Source of the DNA: Chrysemys picta bellii
Lineage: Eukaryota; Chordata; Testudines; Emydidae
NCBI RefSeq assembly: GCF_011386835.1
Contig: NC_088805.1
Coordinates: 11,838,836 to 11,902,835, forward strand
Direction: 5' to 3'
Length of the DNA: 64,000 bases
Below the pieces are notes generated by a model that saw only the letters and a program-made list of their open reading frames with translations, had not been told where the DNA came from and ran no database searches. Of this stretch, positions 12,346 through 24,489 are shown one piece after another. How positions within the stretch are numbered: the first letter of the stretch is position 1; the number at the start of each line of letters is the position of its first letter. The position numbers and the translations under genes are program-made.

Positions 12346-13691
12346 AGGTATTACGAAACAGTCTATTACAACAGTGAAGCCTGTTTGGTTAGGAGACGAG
12401 TTTTTCTGGGACTGACCCAAGACATTAAAACTCAATCCCACAGGAACTAGAACCACAAAGCTCATCACTTTCCAGCACAAATGCAAAGCATACTTGAATC
12501 TTGCCTTTCCAGTACCACCACCTGGTATATCAAGTTAAAGATTTTATAATCCATGTACGTGCAATCTTTCCCTACGGGGAGAGGAAGACAAGATCCCCAC
12601 TCAAGAGAGGTTAGTCACTGCTTATTTTTAACTGTGGAAGGCATTCTGGTACCATGGTGATAAGCACAGTAAAACACTGCACAGAACAGACATAAGATGA
12701 CTTTTGCTATTGAAAAAGCAGATGGAATTGCAATTTAAGCACGATGAATCCCCACACTGGAGAAAGCAGAACTCTGATTAAGTGTAAACACTGGGGAGGG
12801 ACTTGGAGGGCTCAGCCTCCTTGAATGAGAAATTTGGACTCCCTTTGCATTGGCCTAGCAAGCCTGAAGAATATTCTCATAAAATGCAAGTACTCAGCAA
12901 CAATCCATACTACATAAGAATTTAATCTGAGGACATTTTGACTGAAATCCTCTAAAATTAGTTAAATCCCCAAGTGTCACACCACTTTAAAACATACTGA
13001 TGTTAAGAAGCTTTAAAATATACAGAAAATTCTGAAATATTCATTAAGAATTAACTTGCTTATGGTGTAAAGCATCCACCAGAGAGACTAGGGTGGGAAA
13101 ACTGAGCTGTCACTTGCAGGACTGTTTTTTACTTGTTAATCTGTTTCACCAAATCCCCCTACATTAGGCCAGACAAGCACATTCATCTCCTCTCCCATCA
13201 CATTGAGACAGAAATGTTAACGGTTAATGGTACTATGCCTTCCTCCCCCTTCCCCCCCCCCCCATGATAGGGGCTGACCTCACTCAGGCCTTGAATACCA
13301 AGAGATGTTACACTGGATTAACTTTAGTTTGTTCACCTCAAAATGCCTTGCACTCAACATCTTTTCAAGTTAATTATGAGGCATTTTTGAGCACAGTAAT
13401 CAATCCTCCTTGCAATAGGACTAGCTCCACTTTACAGTGAGTATACTCACTTTAAGGTTCACATGGACATATTTTTAATTACTCCACTTCTGGCAGTCCT
13501 CCCACTGCACTGCCTCACGCTTGGATCAGTCTATGTACCTGTTTTCCTTCCACTGCCCCACACTCATCTTGACTTTATCACCTCTCCAATTAAATGTTGG
13601 AACTCAGTCAGATTGTGCCCCTTTGAGACCAGGTAGAGATGAGTTCACACAGTCATATACCCATTATATTAACCATACCATCCCCATGCTT

Positions 13692-14170
13692 CCCCATGGA
13701 CCCCCATAGAGCTCCTGGATTTGATTACCCTATTTGGAGACCTGCATGTCCAATCCCATCTTGAGAAGAGTCATCAGAATGCAGACACATACAAGACACT
13801 CTCAGAGAAAATGAAGAGGGGGTACTCCAGTGCCGAGTCAATGCAAAGGAGCTCCAGCAGAAGTACCTGAAGGCAAGGTACAAGAACAGGACCTCCACTA
13901 ATGCTTCCACTACCTGCCCACACTATGAGGAATTGGACGACACTTTTGTTAGCAATGTCATCACCATACCTAAGATGGGGTGGACAATTTTCCACTAAGC
14001 ACCCCAGACAACACAGCAAGAAATTGCCCTTGACACCATGTTTACCATTGGATCCAACCAGGGGATTTTCCTGGGCAGCCAAGAACTGTACAACATGGTA
14101 GATTCAGAGATTACATGAGACTCCCATGTGGACAGCCATACTGCAATCACCCAGAAAATGCTGCAGAGTG
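13692..14170 (+). pseudogene. Relic of a Myb/SANT-like DNA-binding protein gene, probably Harbinger-derived
   Basis: The plus strand reads SPWTPIELLDLITLFGD, then HVQSHLEKSHQNADTY and LSEKMKRG. After a frameshift near 13820 come LQCRVNAKELQQKYLKAR and CPHYEELDDTF. The layout (ELLDLI..., VQ..L..S..N...Y..+S..M, LQCR...KELR..Y.KAR, C..Y.ELD) matches the trihelix-type Myb/SANT protein that accompanies Harbinger transposases, as in the copy at 20974..22561. In-frame stops follow at about 13996 and 14115. No partner transposase is visible nearby. It could instead be a decayed copy of a host MSANTD-like gene. Confidence 0.5.
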
Positions 14171-14999
14171 GAGCTGTATCATTAAGTATTATCAACTGTA
14201 CTACAATACAGCTGCATTGGGAGATTTAAGCTACTGTTCTCCGGGTACTGGCTCCCTACCACCACGTTCCCAAGCTGGTTCCTGCTCACTCTCCCTCCTT
14301 TCCCAATCTACCATGCCCCTGCTCAAGATATTGGCACCACAAGGATTTAAAGAAAATTAAATACTACATGGTAGGCATGTTTATTGTAGAAGTAGATATA
14401 GAAAGAGAATGGCAGTACAAAAAGTACTTTGGCTCCGTCATTAATGCCCCCAGTTTTTAGGAAATTTGAGATTTTATACTATAAATGGCCCAAATCAGGC
14501 TACACAGACATTTAAAGCTCATATGGATCTTAAGCCATTATAAGGCATTAATGGCTACCTGAACCCCTTGGGTTCAGAACAATTACTGCTGAATTTTATT
14601 CATTTCGTAATGCACTTTATGCTGATTTGTGGGTGTCAAAGAAGAGAACTTAAGGCAAAGACTGTGCTCTATTCTGGCACGCACACTGAAAGGCAATGCA
14701 ACTTTCTCAACACAGCCCATATCACTAGTGCTTCCTTCCATTCCTGTATCAGTAGAAGAGACATACCATCCTGGTAAACAGCAGCACTGCATACTTCTCT
14801 GGTTTGCCCATTGTCGAGATAAGTTAAATCACTTTGATTTCAATCAGTTCATCCTGCTGAGGGCTGACCTGGTAATAGTCTTCAAATATGTTAAGGGCTC
14901 TTATAAAGAGGACAGTGACCAATTGCTTTCCATATCCACCTGAAGATAGGACAAGTAATAATCAGTTTAACCTACAGCAAGGGAGATTTTGGTTAGATA

Positions 15000-15187
15000 C
15001 ACCTCTACCTCAATATAATGCTGTCCTCAGGAGCCAAAAAATCTTACCGCGTTATAGGTGAAACCGCATTATAGCAAACTTGCTTTAATCTGCCAGAGTG
15101 CGCCCCCCCCAGTTCCCCGAGCACTGCTTTACCGTGTTATATCAGAATGTGTGTTATATCGGGTCACGTTATATCAGGGTAGAGGTG
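15000..15187. mobile_element. Mariner-like MITE with TA target duplication
   Basis: Terminal inverted repeats CACCTCTACCTCAATATAA and, at the right, the complement of CACCTCTACCCTGATATAA. TA dinucleotides flank both sides (14998..14999 and 15188..15189). There is no coding capacity. A second copy of the family is at 38788..38977. Confidence 0.75.
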
Positions 15188-15288
15188 TATTAGGAAAAAC
15201 TTTCTTAACACAAAGATAGTTAACAATGGAATAGGTTACCAGGGGAGATTGTGGAATCCCAGCACTGGATGTTTTTAAGAACAAATTA

Positions 15289-15847
15289 GGGTGCGTCTAC
15301 ATAAACACAGTTTCCAACAAGCTGGAGTGTAAACTTCCATCACACTATCTGTTTGGACCCTGCCGCTTTGCACTAAAAGTTCTCTAGCGTTTTGTCCCAC
15401 CCTGTTTCAAAGCAGAGTAGAACAAAGTGCAGAAAGAAGCTTCTGGTGTGTGGCAGCAGAGCCTGGGCAGACACTTAGCATCTTACACTGTCTACACTGC
15501 AATTAAAACGTGCAGCTGGCCTGTGCCAGCTGACTCAGGCTCATGGGGCTCAGGTTAAGGACCATTTAATTGCAGTGTAGATGTTCGGGGACCCTTCCAC
15601 TTTGCAGGGTCCCAGAGCCTGTGTTGCAACCCAAGACCAAACATCTACACTGCAATAAAAGAGCCCCTTAGCCTGAGCCTAGCTAGCCTCAGTCAGCTGG
15701 CATGGGCCAGCCGCAGGTATCTAATTTCAAGGTAGACATACTCTAAGTGTCTGTGTGGACCATGCTTACATACACCAGAAGTTCACTTTGATCTACTCTG
15801 CTTTCAACAGGGTAAAAAAGAACGCTAGTCGAAGTGTAGACATCCTC
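15289..15847. mobile_element. Harbinger-type MITE, probably composite
   Basis: The ends are GGGTGCGTCTACA and the complement of GAGGATGTCTACA, with TTA duplicated at 15286..15288 and 15848..15850, as expected for PIF/Harbinger. Inside are a perfect 17-bp inverted repeat (15491..15507 and 15565..15581, TCTACACTGCAATTAAA and its complement) and a further TCTACACTGCAAT near 15650, suggesting one MITE inserted in another. There is no open reading frame of note. Confidence 0.65.
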
Positions 15848-16424
15848 TTAGTGTGCAGCACATTAGTGCAAAGTAGATTTACAACCCAGCTTGCCATGAA
15901 CTAAATATTCATTTAGAAAAGCCCTTGGACATCTGTCAAGAAAGATCTAGGTATACTTGGTTCTACCTCAGCATGGTGGGGGGAGATGAACTAGATGACC
16001 TCTAGAGGACCCTCCCATCACTACATGAATATAATCATATGATTTCGCACTCTGAGCACTGGTTCTGATCCTCAATGTTGTACGCTCAAATAGCCCTAGT
16101 ACCTTGAGAGAGATTCTCGGGGTTTGCATTTTTTTCTAGCAAGTCTCGTCTCAAGATTACATGGCATTCCATTAGTTAGGAGTGTGAAAACTCCAACTAT
16201 CCCTCTTTTTTGCACAGAGCTCAATAGATCCCCTGAATATTATATGAAATGGGACCATTGACAAATCAAAACATACCACAACAGTGGAACTGGCAGACAG
16301 ATGAGGGAAGAAGAGACCAAAAGCAAGCTTGAAAAATAAGAACAGCATTAGCTCAATTATTTTCCTATATAGAGCATGATGATATCACCAATACAACTTA
16401 ATACTTAGTACTCATAGTGCACTT

Positions 16425-16560
16425 TTTATCCTTGTATCTCTAAAGCACAAAGACAGACACTATTTCCATTTTATAGATAAGAGAACTGAAGCATTGAGAA
16501 ATTAACTGACTTGACCAAAATCACAATGGCAGAGTTCGGAATAGAATCTAGGTCTCAGCT
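16425..16560 (-). mobile_element. MIR-like SINE fragment, antisense
   Basis: The segment CATTTTATAGATAAGAGAAC followed by TGAAGCATTGAGAAATTAAC and ACTTGACCAAAATCACAATG is the antisense reading of the conserved MIR core (CTCAGTTT..., AAGTTACTTAACC). It is strongly diverged. Confidence 0.5.
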
Positions 16561-16630
16561 AGCTTAGACCTGGGTTCTATTGCCATCTCTGTTGTTATAA
16601 CCTTGGTCAAGCAATTTAGTCTTTCAGTGC
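16561..16630 (+). mobile_element. MIR-like SINE fragment, sense
   Basis: CCTGGGTTCTATTGCCATCT and then CCTTGGTCAAGCAATTTAGT follow the MIR core order in sense orientation. It abuts the antisense fragment to its left. Confidence 0.4.
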
Positions 16631-17464
16631 ATCATCTGACAGTCTACCAACACACCTTTATGTCCTGTTCAAGAGAAGGCCTGAAAGCGATGCTCTACCC
16701 ACCTGCTCTAGCTCTAGCTCCCAGTTCACTTCCAATACCAATTCCACATCCTCATCCTGATCTTCACTACTATCAACAGATCTGGATCCAGCTGCATCAC
16801 AGACCACTTCTCCAACATCCATAACCCAGGACTGCTACAACCTTCTGGAACGATGCAGCTAACAAGGCCCAGAAATAAACAGATGAAAAATAAGAGTTCT
16901 GTTCACATGGTTCTTTTATGGAAAAAATTGCTAGAGATTAGGCAGAGTCCAAGTCTGACTTCCGAGCATGCTGCAAAGCGCATCTATTTGAACTTGAGAG
17001 GGTAGACAAGCACTTGGAACATGCCCACTTACATTTAGTTTATCTGTGAAGTGCTTGGATATTTGGGCAACGAGCACTACAGAAAAGCCTAACGGCATGG
17101 CTACACTTGCAGACGTAGAATGCTTTGAGTTAAACCAGCCTTCGGAGACTGCAGTAGAGAAAGCACTACAGTCTGTCCACACTGACAGCCGCAAGCGCAC
17201 TGGCGTGGCCACATTTGCAGCACTTGCAGTGACACTGGGAGCAGTGCATTACAGGCAGCTATCCCACAGAGCACCTCTTCCCATTCTGGCACTGTGGCTT
17301 GTGGGAAGGGGGCGGGTTGGGGGGGCGGGGCATTCTGGGTCCTGTCCCAATATCCCGTGATACATCGGTTCGCATCCCAGCAATCCCTGTGCTTCTGTCC
17401 ACATTTGGCGCCATCTCAACGTTTTTTGTGCTGCACGCTCTGTCTTCCCTTTCGGTCTGCAGGA

Positions 17465-20400
17465 ATGGAGCCCAAACTGCTGAGGAATATGCTGACGAGT
17501 CTCACCAGCACGTCACATTTGGCAGTCAAGTTACTCCTTAAGATCCAAACAGACAGTGAGGACTCTGACGATGATATCGACTCTAGTAATGCACACAAGA
17601 AGTGGAAGATTGGACAAATGACCAGGGTGGAGTATAAAAATATTGCTCAGGAATGCAGGATTGAAATCAGGAAGGCCAAATCACACTTGGAGTTGCAGCT
17701 AGCAAGAGATGTTAAGAGTAACAAGAAGGGTTTCTTCAGATATGTTAGCAACAAGAAGAAAGTCAAGGAAAGTGTGGGCCCCTTACTGAATGAGAGAGGC
17801 AACCTAGTGACAGAGGATGTGGAAAATGCTAATGTACTCAATGATTTTTTTGCCTCTGTCTTCAGACACAAGGTCAGCTCCCAGACTGCTGCACTGGGCG
17901 GCACAGTATGGGGAGAAGGTGACCAGCCCTCTGTGGAGAAAGAAGTGGTTTGGGACTATTTAGAAAAACTGGATGAGCACAAGTCCATGGGGCCAGATGC
18001 GCTGCATCCAAGGGTGCTAAAGAAGTTGGCGGATGTGATTGCAGACCCATTGGCCATTATCTTTGAAAACTCATGGCGATCGGGGGAGGTCCCCGATGAC
18101 TGGAAAAAGGCTAATGTAGTCCCCATCTTTAAAAAAGGGAAGGAGGAGGGTCTGGGGAACTACAGGCCAGTCAGCCTCACCTCAGCCCCAGAAAAAATCA
18201 TGGACCAAGTCCTCAAGAATCAATTCTGAAGCACTTAGAGGAGAGGAAAGTGATCAAGAACAGTCAGCATGGATTCACCAAGGGCAAGTCATACCTGACT
18301 AATCTAATTGCCTTCTATAAGGAGATAATTGGGTCTGTGGATGAGGGGAAAGCAGTGGGTATGTTATTCCTTGACTTTAGCAAAGCTTTTGATACGGTCT
18401 CCCACAGTATTCCTGCCAGCAAGTTAAAGAAGTATGGGCTGGATGAATGGACTGTAAGGTGGATAGAAAGCTGGCTAGATCGTCGGGCTCAACGGCTCCA
18501 TGTCTAGTTGGCAGCCGGTTTCAAGCGGAGTGCCCCAAGGGTCGGTCATGGGGCTGGTTTTGTTCAATATCTTCATTAATGGTCTGGACTGCACTCTCAG
18601 CAAGTTTGCAGATGATACTAAACTGGGAGGAGTGGTAGATACGCTGGAAGGTAGGGATAGGATACAGAGGGACCTAGACAAATTAGAGGATTGGGCCAAA
18701 AGAAACCTGATGAGGTTCAACAAGGACAAGTGCAAAGTCCTGCACTTAGGACGGAAGAATCCCATGCACTGTTACAGACTAGGGACCGAATGGCTAGGAA
18801 GCAGTTCTGCAGAAAAGGACCTAGGAGTTACAGTGGATGAGAAGCTGGATATGAGTCAACAGTGTGCCCTTGTTGCCAAGAAGGCTAACGGCATTTTGGG
18901 CTGTGTAAGTAGGGGCATTGCCAGCAGATCGGGGGATGTGAATGTTCCCCTCTATTCGACATTGGTAAGGCCTCATCTGGAGTACTGTGTCCAGTTTTGG
19001 GCCCCACACTACAAGAAGGATGTGGAAAAATTGGAAAAAGTCCAGCGGAGAGCAACAAAAATGATTTGGGGGCTGGAGCACATGACTTATGAGGAGAGGC
19101 TAAGGGAACTGGGATTGTTTAGTCTGCAGAAGAGAAGAGTGAAGGGGGATTTGATAGCTGCTTTCAACTACCTGAAAGGGGGTTTCAAAGAGGATGGATC
19201 TAGACTATTCTCAGTGGTACCTGATCACAGAACAAGGAGTAATGGTCTCAAGTTGCAGTGGGGGAGGTTTAGGTTGGATATTAGGAAAAACTTTTTCAGT
19301 AGGAGGGTGGTGAAGCACTGGAATGGGTTACCTAGCTAGGTCGTGGAATCTCCTTCCTTAGAGGTTTTTAAGGTCAGGCTTGACAAAGCCCTCGCTGGGA
19401 TGATTTAGTTGGGAATTGGTCCTGCTTTGAGCAGGGGTTGGACTAGATGACCTCCTGAGGTCCCTTCCAACCCTGATATTCTATATGACATGAGATTGCT
19501 TGTGGCATTCACAGACATGCTCACCACCTTGGAACGCCACTTTTGGGCTCAGGAAACAAGCACTGAGTGGTGGGATCACATCATCATGCAAGTCTGGGAT
19601 GACAAGCAGTGGCTGCAGAACTTTTGGATGAGAAAAGTCACTTTCATGGGATCGTGTGATGAGTTCGCCCCCACCCTGTGGTGCAAGGACACGAGATTGA
19701 GAGCTGCCCTGATGGTGGAGAAGCAGATGGCTATTGCAATCTGGAAACTGGCAACTCCAGACAGCTACCAATCAGTCGCTAACCAGTTTGGAGTGGGAAA
19801 GTTGACCATTGGAATCGTGTTGATGCAAATTTGCAGGGCCATTAATCGCATCCTGCTCAGAAGAACCGCGACTCTGGGTAACGTGCTTGATATTGTGGCT
19901 GACTTTGCACAAATGGGTTTCTCTAACTGTGGAAGGGCGATAGATGGGACGCATATTCCAATTCTGACACCAGCCCACCTAATCTCCGAGTACATTAATC
20001 GGAAGGGGTATTTCTCTATAGTTCTCCAGGCGCTTGCAGGTCACCGTGGGCGTTTTATTGACATGAACGCAGGCTGGCCCGCAAAGGTGCATGACGCACG
20101 CATCTTTCGGGAACACTGGCCTTTCAGGAAGCTGCAAGCCGGAACTTTTTTCTCAAATCAGAAGATCACCGTTGGGAAAGTCTAACTGCCCATTGTGATC
20201 CTTGGAGACCCCGCTTACCCTTTAATGCCGTGGCTCATGAAACCCTACACAGGAAGCCTTGACAGCAGCAAGGAGCGGTTCAACAACAGGCTGAGCTGGT
20301 GCAAAATGACTGTGGAGTGTGCTTTTGGCAATTTAAAGGGCCGCTGGTGCTCTCTGTATGGGAAGCTGGAACTGGCTGTTGACAGCATCCCCACGGTTAT

Positions 20401-20596
20401 ATCCGCGTGCTGTATCCTTCATAACATTTGTGAAGGGAAGGGTGAAAGATTCACTCAGGCATGGAACTCGGAGGTTCAACACCTGGAGGCTGAATTTGAA
20501 CAGCCAGATAGCAGGGCTATGAGAGGGGACCAGCGCAGGACTGCAAGGATTAAGGATGCCTTGAGGGAACAATCTGAGGCTGAAAGTCACCAGTAA
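17465..20596 (+). pseudogene. Harbinger DDE transposase, split by a CR1 insertion
   Basis: It cuts and pastes the element using an RNase H-like DDE nuclease. The ATG at 17465 begins MEPKLLRNMLTSL. The reading runs to 17595 (DSSNAH) and resumes at 19486 (DMRLLVAFTDML) once the CR1 is removed, in frame. The DDE landmarks are RAIDGTHIPI (D codon at 19943), FIDMNAGWPAKVHDARIF (D codons near 20060 and 20090) and VECAFGNLKGRW (E codon at 20315). A TAA at 20183..20185 is a nonsense codon, and the same frame continues to 20596 (LPIVILGDPAYPL onward). The interruption plus the nonsense codon make it non-functional. Related to the host gene HARBI1 by family, but this is the mobile form. Confidence 0.85.
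17596..19485 (+). mobile_element. CR1 LINE, 5'-truncated, inside Harbinger transposase
   Basis: It encodes the CR1 reverse transcriptase. Visible pieces are [34 protein letters not shown] (motif A), VPQGSV (motif B), FADDTKLGG (motif C, the FADD box) and the C-terminal [19 protein letters not shown] stop near 18227, a small deletion near 18490 (which loses residues kept in the copy at 61611) and a stop near 19337 break the frame. The 3' end is the CR1 tail ACCTCCTGAGGTCCCTTCC followed by AACCCTGATATTCTAT. Junctions at 17595 and 19486 are inferred from the uninterrupted transposase reading. The endonuclease domain is absent. Confidence 0.9.
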
Positions 20597-20973
20597 TGTC
20601 TGGTGCCCTGCACAGGAGTGAAGTGCAGTTGTTCCAATGTTAGTAGGAATCTGTGTTTGACTTGCAGTGGCTGTTGCTCTCCTGGGCTAAGGTATCTTTT
20701 ACGTTATGCAATAATAATGTTTTCAAAGCCAAAAAATCCATTTATTGAAAAGAAAATTCATTTATTGAAAAGAAACAACTGCTTGGGAAACAGAAAGGGC
20801 AAGGGGTGGAGTGGGGAACGGTACAATCACAGATTTGCTAATGTCCTGTTATCATACTCAGCCTTCCTGTCTGGAGTGCTGTGCAATGAGTACTGCACTT
20901 CAGGATGGGCTATAATGCACGGTGATGGGGGTTAAGTGCAGTGGGTAAGGGTCGTAGTTTGCTGGGCGATGAA

Positions 20974-22561
20974 CTACAGGTGCTGGAGGCAGCTGGTGGC
21001 GATAAGAACCCGAATGCTGGGGAAAGTGGGCTGGAGGTGACATGGGGGCACAAGGAAAAGAGTTTTGGGACAAGGGGGGGGCGGCGGGGGCGGGCGCAGT
21101 AGTGCTCCACCTGCATGGCTATGAGCGCCTGGATTGAGTCCGCTTGGGCTCCTTATCAGTCCATCCGTGCTTTGCTGCTGGAGCTCCACGCTTTTGTGCC
21201 GGCACTCCTCATTCTGCGGGCGGATCCTCCTTTCACACTCCCTCCACTCCTGCGCTTTTAGATTCTCATTAAGTGACTGCTGCATTACTTCATGCAGCAT
21301 GTCTTCTTTGCTTCTACATGGCCCCTTCCTAATTCTTTGCAGTCTTTCGGCCGGTGATAACACGGACGGCTGAGATCTCAAGGTTGCATCTGTAAAGGTA
21401 AAATGCAACACTTAACAGAGGCAGCATTGTTCACACCAGACAGAGAATGATTCCCCCGTACTTAAGGGCAAGCACAGTCTACACAATAGCATAATTTGCC
21501 CATCCCAAAGCGAGCGCGCACAACCCACGGGAGCCCTAAAATGGTGAGTAAGCACAGGGTCAAGGGGGACTGATTGTTTCACGGCTGTACTGTCCTCTGG
21601 GTTTCTGTGCCTTGGGGAGAGCCAACAGCTGCAGGGGGTCCCTATACTGAACACTGTCCTCATATTTTCCACAGGAGTTCATCCTGGAAGATATCTCACT
21701 GCTGAGAGTGACCTGGGAAGCAAGTGAGGGTCTTCTACTACAATGCGGCTTTCGCCCTGGCCCATATGCTGCTTGCCTGTGTGTGGCAATGGTCACCCCG
21801 CCCCTCATGGCAGTGGCGCAGACATGTTAGCCTGACTGGGACAAGGACCACAGTGGCTCTCCCAAGAAACCTGCGCAAGCGCATTGCCCAAGTTCTGGAT
21901 GAAACCTTTGTAGAGATCACTGAGGCCGATTACTGCGATGTGAGACAGCACATCAATGCCCTATTCCGCATCTAGGCATGCATGCAGCCCTAACCCTCCT
22001 CACCCCAAAAGCCCGTACTGAATAACTTCCTTTCCAAAATAAAACCCACTTACCAGGCACCTTCTCTGGTGTTTGTCCTTCCCCAAGTACCGGCCACCGC
22101 AACTGGCTACCTTCCTCCTGGCTTGAAAACAGCTCCTGGCTGCATGCATTTGGGATTCCAGGGAGTCTTCCTCCTCCTCGGCACCCTCGCTCCCGTTTTC
22201 CTCCTCCTACCTTGTTGAACTGGGCTCTGAAGTGTCCATGGTGGTACTCGGAGTGGAGGTGGGGTTGCCCCCAAGTATCGCATCCAGCTCTTTGTAGAAA
22301 CGGCAGGTCGCGGGGGCAGCACCAGTTTGCCTCACGGGCTTTGCGGTAGGCATTCCGCAGCTCCTTCACTTTAACCCTGCACTGCAGTGCGTCCTAGTCA
22401 TGGTCCCTTTCCATCATGTCCCTTGATATCTGCCCGAAGGTGGTATAATTCCTACGGCTGGAGCGCAGCTGGGACTGGACAGCTTCCTCCCCCCAAACAC
22501 TGATGAGGTCCAGCACCTCACCACTGCTCCATACTGGGGATTGCCTGTTGCGTGGAGGCAT
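20974..22561 (-). pseudogene. Harbinger Myb/SANT-like DNA-binding protein, two exons, broken
   Basis: This partner protein binds transposon ends and helps the transposase enter the nucleus. On the minus strand the ATG at 22561 gives MPPRNRQSPVWSSGEVLDLI and then AVQSQLRSSRRNYTTFGQIS. A TAG near 22395 interrupts before DALQCRVKVKELRNAYRKAR. A shift near 22320 leads into the CRFYKELDAILGG frame, and another stop lies near 22215. Exon 1 ends at 22054 at a GTAAGT donor, and exon 2 starts at 21389 after an AG (DATLRSQPSVLSPAERLQRI). Exon 2 continues with SKEDMLHEVMQQSLNEN. Several lesions show that it is dead. Confidence 0.75.
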
Positions 22562-24056
22562 GGTCACCTGGAAAGATTCGCTGAGAGCACTCCATGCCTG
22601 GTTGAGCAAACAGGAAGGGGATTTTCAAAATTCCCAGAGAATGTAAAGGGTGGGCCTGACGGTTGGTCATCTGAGGGCAGAGCAGTAGAGTTCAAAATGA
22701 TGACCAGAGTGGCTAGAACAGGCATTGTGGGACACTTCTGGAGGCCAATCAGAGCACATTAAAAGACCAGGGCATCCACAATGGCGCCGTGGCGCTCCAG
22801 TGGGAGCGCATCAGACATTATTCCACTTGCCGAGGTGGATTACCAGGAGCACTCTAGACGTGGAGTCAGAGCACTCTACGTGCCTTGCCAGTGTGGATGC
22901 GTCATGAGTTAGAGCGCACTGGGCTGCTTTAATGCGCTCTAACTCGCAAGTGTAGCCAGGCCCTATGATACCCTCTGGTGGGTAGGAATTAGTGTCCAGA
23001 CAAGTGGGGGGTGGAGGGAGGAGAATGTAGTGTGTATACAATTTCCTGCAAAATTTTAGCTTTTCTTTTAAAATGTTTCTGGCCTTATAGTTGCAAGATT
23101 TGCCTAGTGAAAATGAAGCAAATGTAAGCTGATGCAATATTCTCCTCAGGAACCTAAAAAACAGCTTCAATGCCTTTTGCTGCTGTTCAGAGCTTTCACT
23201 GCTAGGCAAGTTGATAAGACTTATCAGGTTCACTATTATTCAATACCCCAGAGCGACAGAAAATCTGACAAGAATGGTGATATTCTGCTATTGCTTAGGA
23301 AAGCTAGACCAGCAGCAGCCAAGTAATGCATAAAACAAAAAAGGTGTCTGGAGGAAGGGTAAAGTTGCAGAACCAACACTCCTTCATAACACCAGGAAAG
23401 GGGTGGAAGTAATGAAGATGCTGTCATAAATCTCTTAAGAATGCTTCTACTCTTACAACAGCTGGGAGGGGGGTTTGGTTCAAGTTAAAAAGTGCAAGGT
23501 GTATATCAAAGATGAAACCCCTCAGCAAGGCCCAGCCCGTTCCTCCTTTCCAGCAGCCAAGGGCTAGATTTCACCAGTGTGTTGCTGTTATTTACACATT
23601 CACATGTTCTGTATCATCCTCAGCTAGCAGGTATTTGATACAGTTGTCAATCTTTGCTAGGATATAAAATGAACGTTTGTAATTCTTCCAAATACTTAAG
23701 AATTTGCTGATAGCATTCTCTGCCCCAGATGTGATGTCTGAAATGCTATTGTGTTAGTTAAAATATCACAGGTCTTCTTGAAAAGCTTCTTTTGCCGTGG
23801 CTGTAGGTGGGAAATCTAGTATTTACTGGACACCCAGCTGGTCTTCTGTCACTGTGGACCTCTCCCTTCCCTGGAGGGTCCTCCTTGCCCCCTACAAACA
23901 CCCCATTGTTACTGGCTTACACTGAGGATCCAGGAGTAACATACTCCCAGAGGAAATCAAGATAAGTGGAGAGGTGTTTGTTTTGGGGAAGAACAGATTC
24001 ATTTTCCTCATCTCTCTCTCACCCTGTTTCCACACAAAGAGAGATACACAGCCTTC

Positions 24057-24073
24057 TTTTTTTTTTTTTTTTT
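24057..24073. repeat. Poly(T) run
   Basis: Seventeen T residues in a row. No retroposed sequence is recognised on its left that would make it an antisense poly(A) tail. Confidence 0.8.
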
Positions 24074-24489
24074 AAATATCCTAGATTTGGCCTAATTTCA
24101 GCCTGGTTAAATGGAGAAGATTTTGTTCTATTAGAATCTATTCTCAGCTCTGTTAAAAATCAACTTAAGCAACCCATCAGATCCTCAGTTACCTTATCTG
24201 TAAGACAGACAACCTAAAGCGTTGCTCACTAAAAACTGTGAAGCATACCTATTTATACTAGTCAGCAGAAGAGAAAAGACTACAAACCATGGTATTCTGA
24301 CTCCGAATTCAGTGCACTTTACTATAGGCTCAAAAGTACTCTGTGGAGGATTCCCTCGTTCAGAGTCATCCTATGCTGACACTGCTGAACAATGGCAGCT
24401 TAGTTTTGGCTTTTTGTTACCCAGAAGATGTCAAATTTTAGAAAAGAACTGAAAGATTTGGGGAAAATAAAGTTAGTCATTTGAATTAC

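Larger units (their letters stand above)
14858..16042 (+). mobile_element. CR1 LINE 3' region carrying two nested DNA transposons
   Basis: The CR1 3' coding end and tail are recognisable: GACCTGGTAATAGTCTTC..., then TTGTGGAATCCC, and at the end GAACTAGATGACCTCTAGAGG. The copy is interrupted by a mariner-like MITE (15000..15187) and by a Harbinger MITE (15289..15847). Removing the first restores GGTTAGA-TA-TTAGGAAAAAC, the normal CR1 reading. Confidence 0.75.
17093..22963 (+). mobile_element. PIF/Harbinger transposon with both genes, interrupted by a CR1
   Basis: The left end (CGGCATGGCTACACTTGC) and the complement of the right end (GGGCCTGGCTACACTTGC) form terminal inverted repeats. Flanking trinucleotides are TAA (17090..17092) and TAT (22964..22966), a TWA-like target duplication with one change. 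It carries a transposase gene on the plus strand and a Myb/SANT-like gene on the minus strand, convergent, the usual animal Harbinger layout. A CR1 LINE (17596..19485) splits the transposase gene. Without it the element would be about 4 kb. Confidence 0.85.

Noticed and set aside
13725..14195. Minus-strand open frames opposite the Myb/SANT relic
   Set aside because: No recognisable protein; the plus strand carries a patterned DNA-binding domain relic, so these are shadows.
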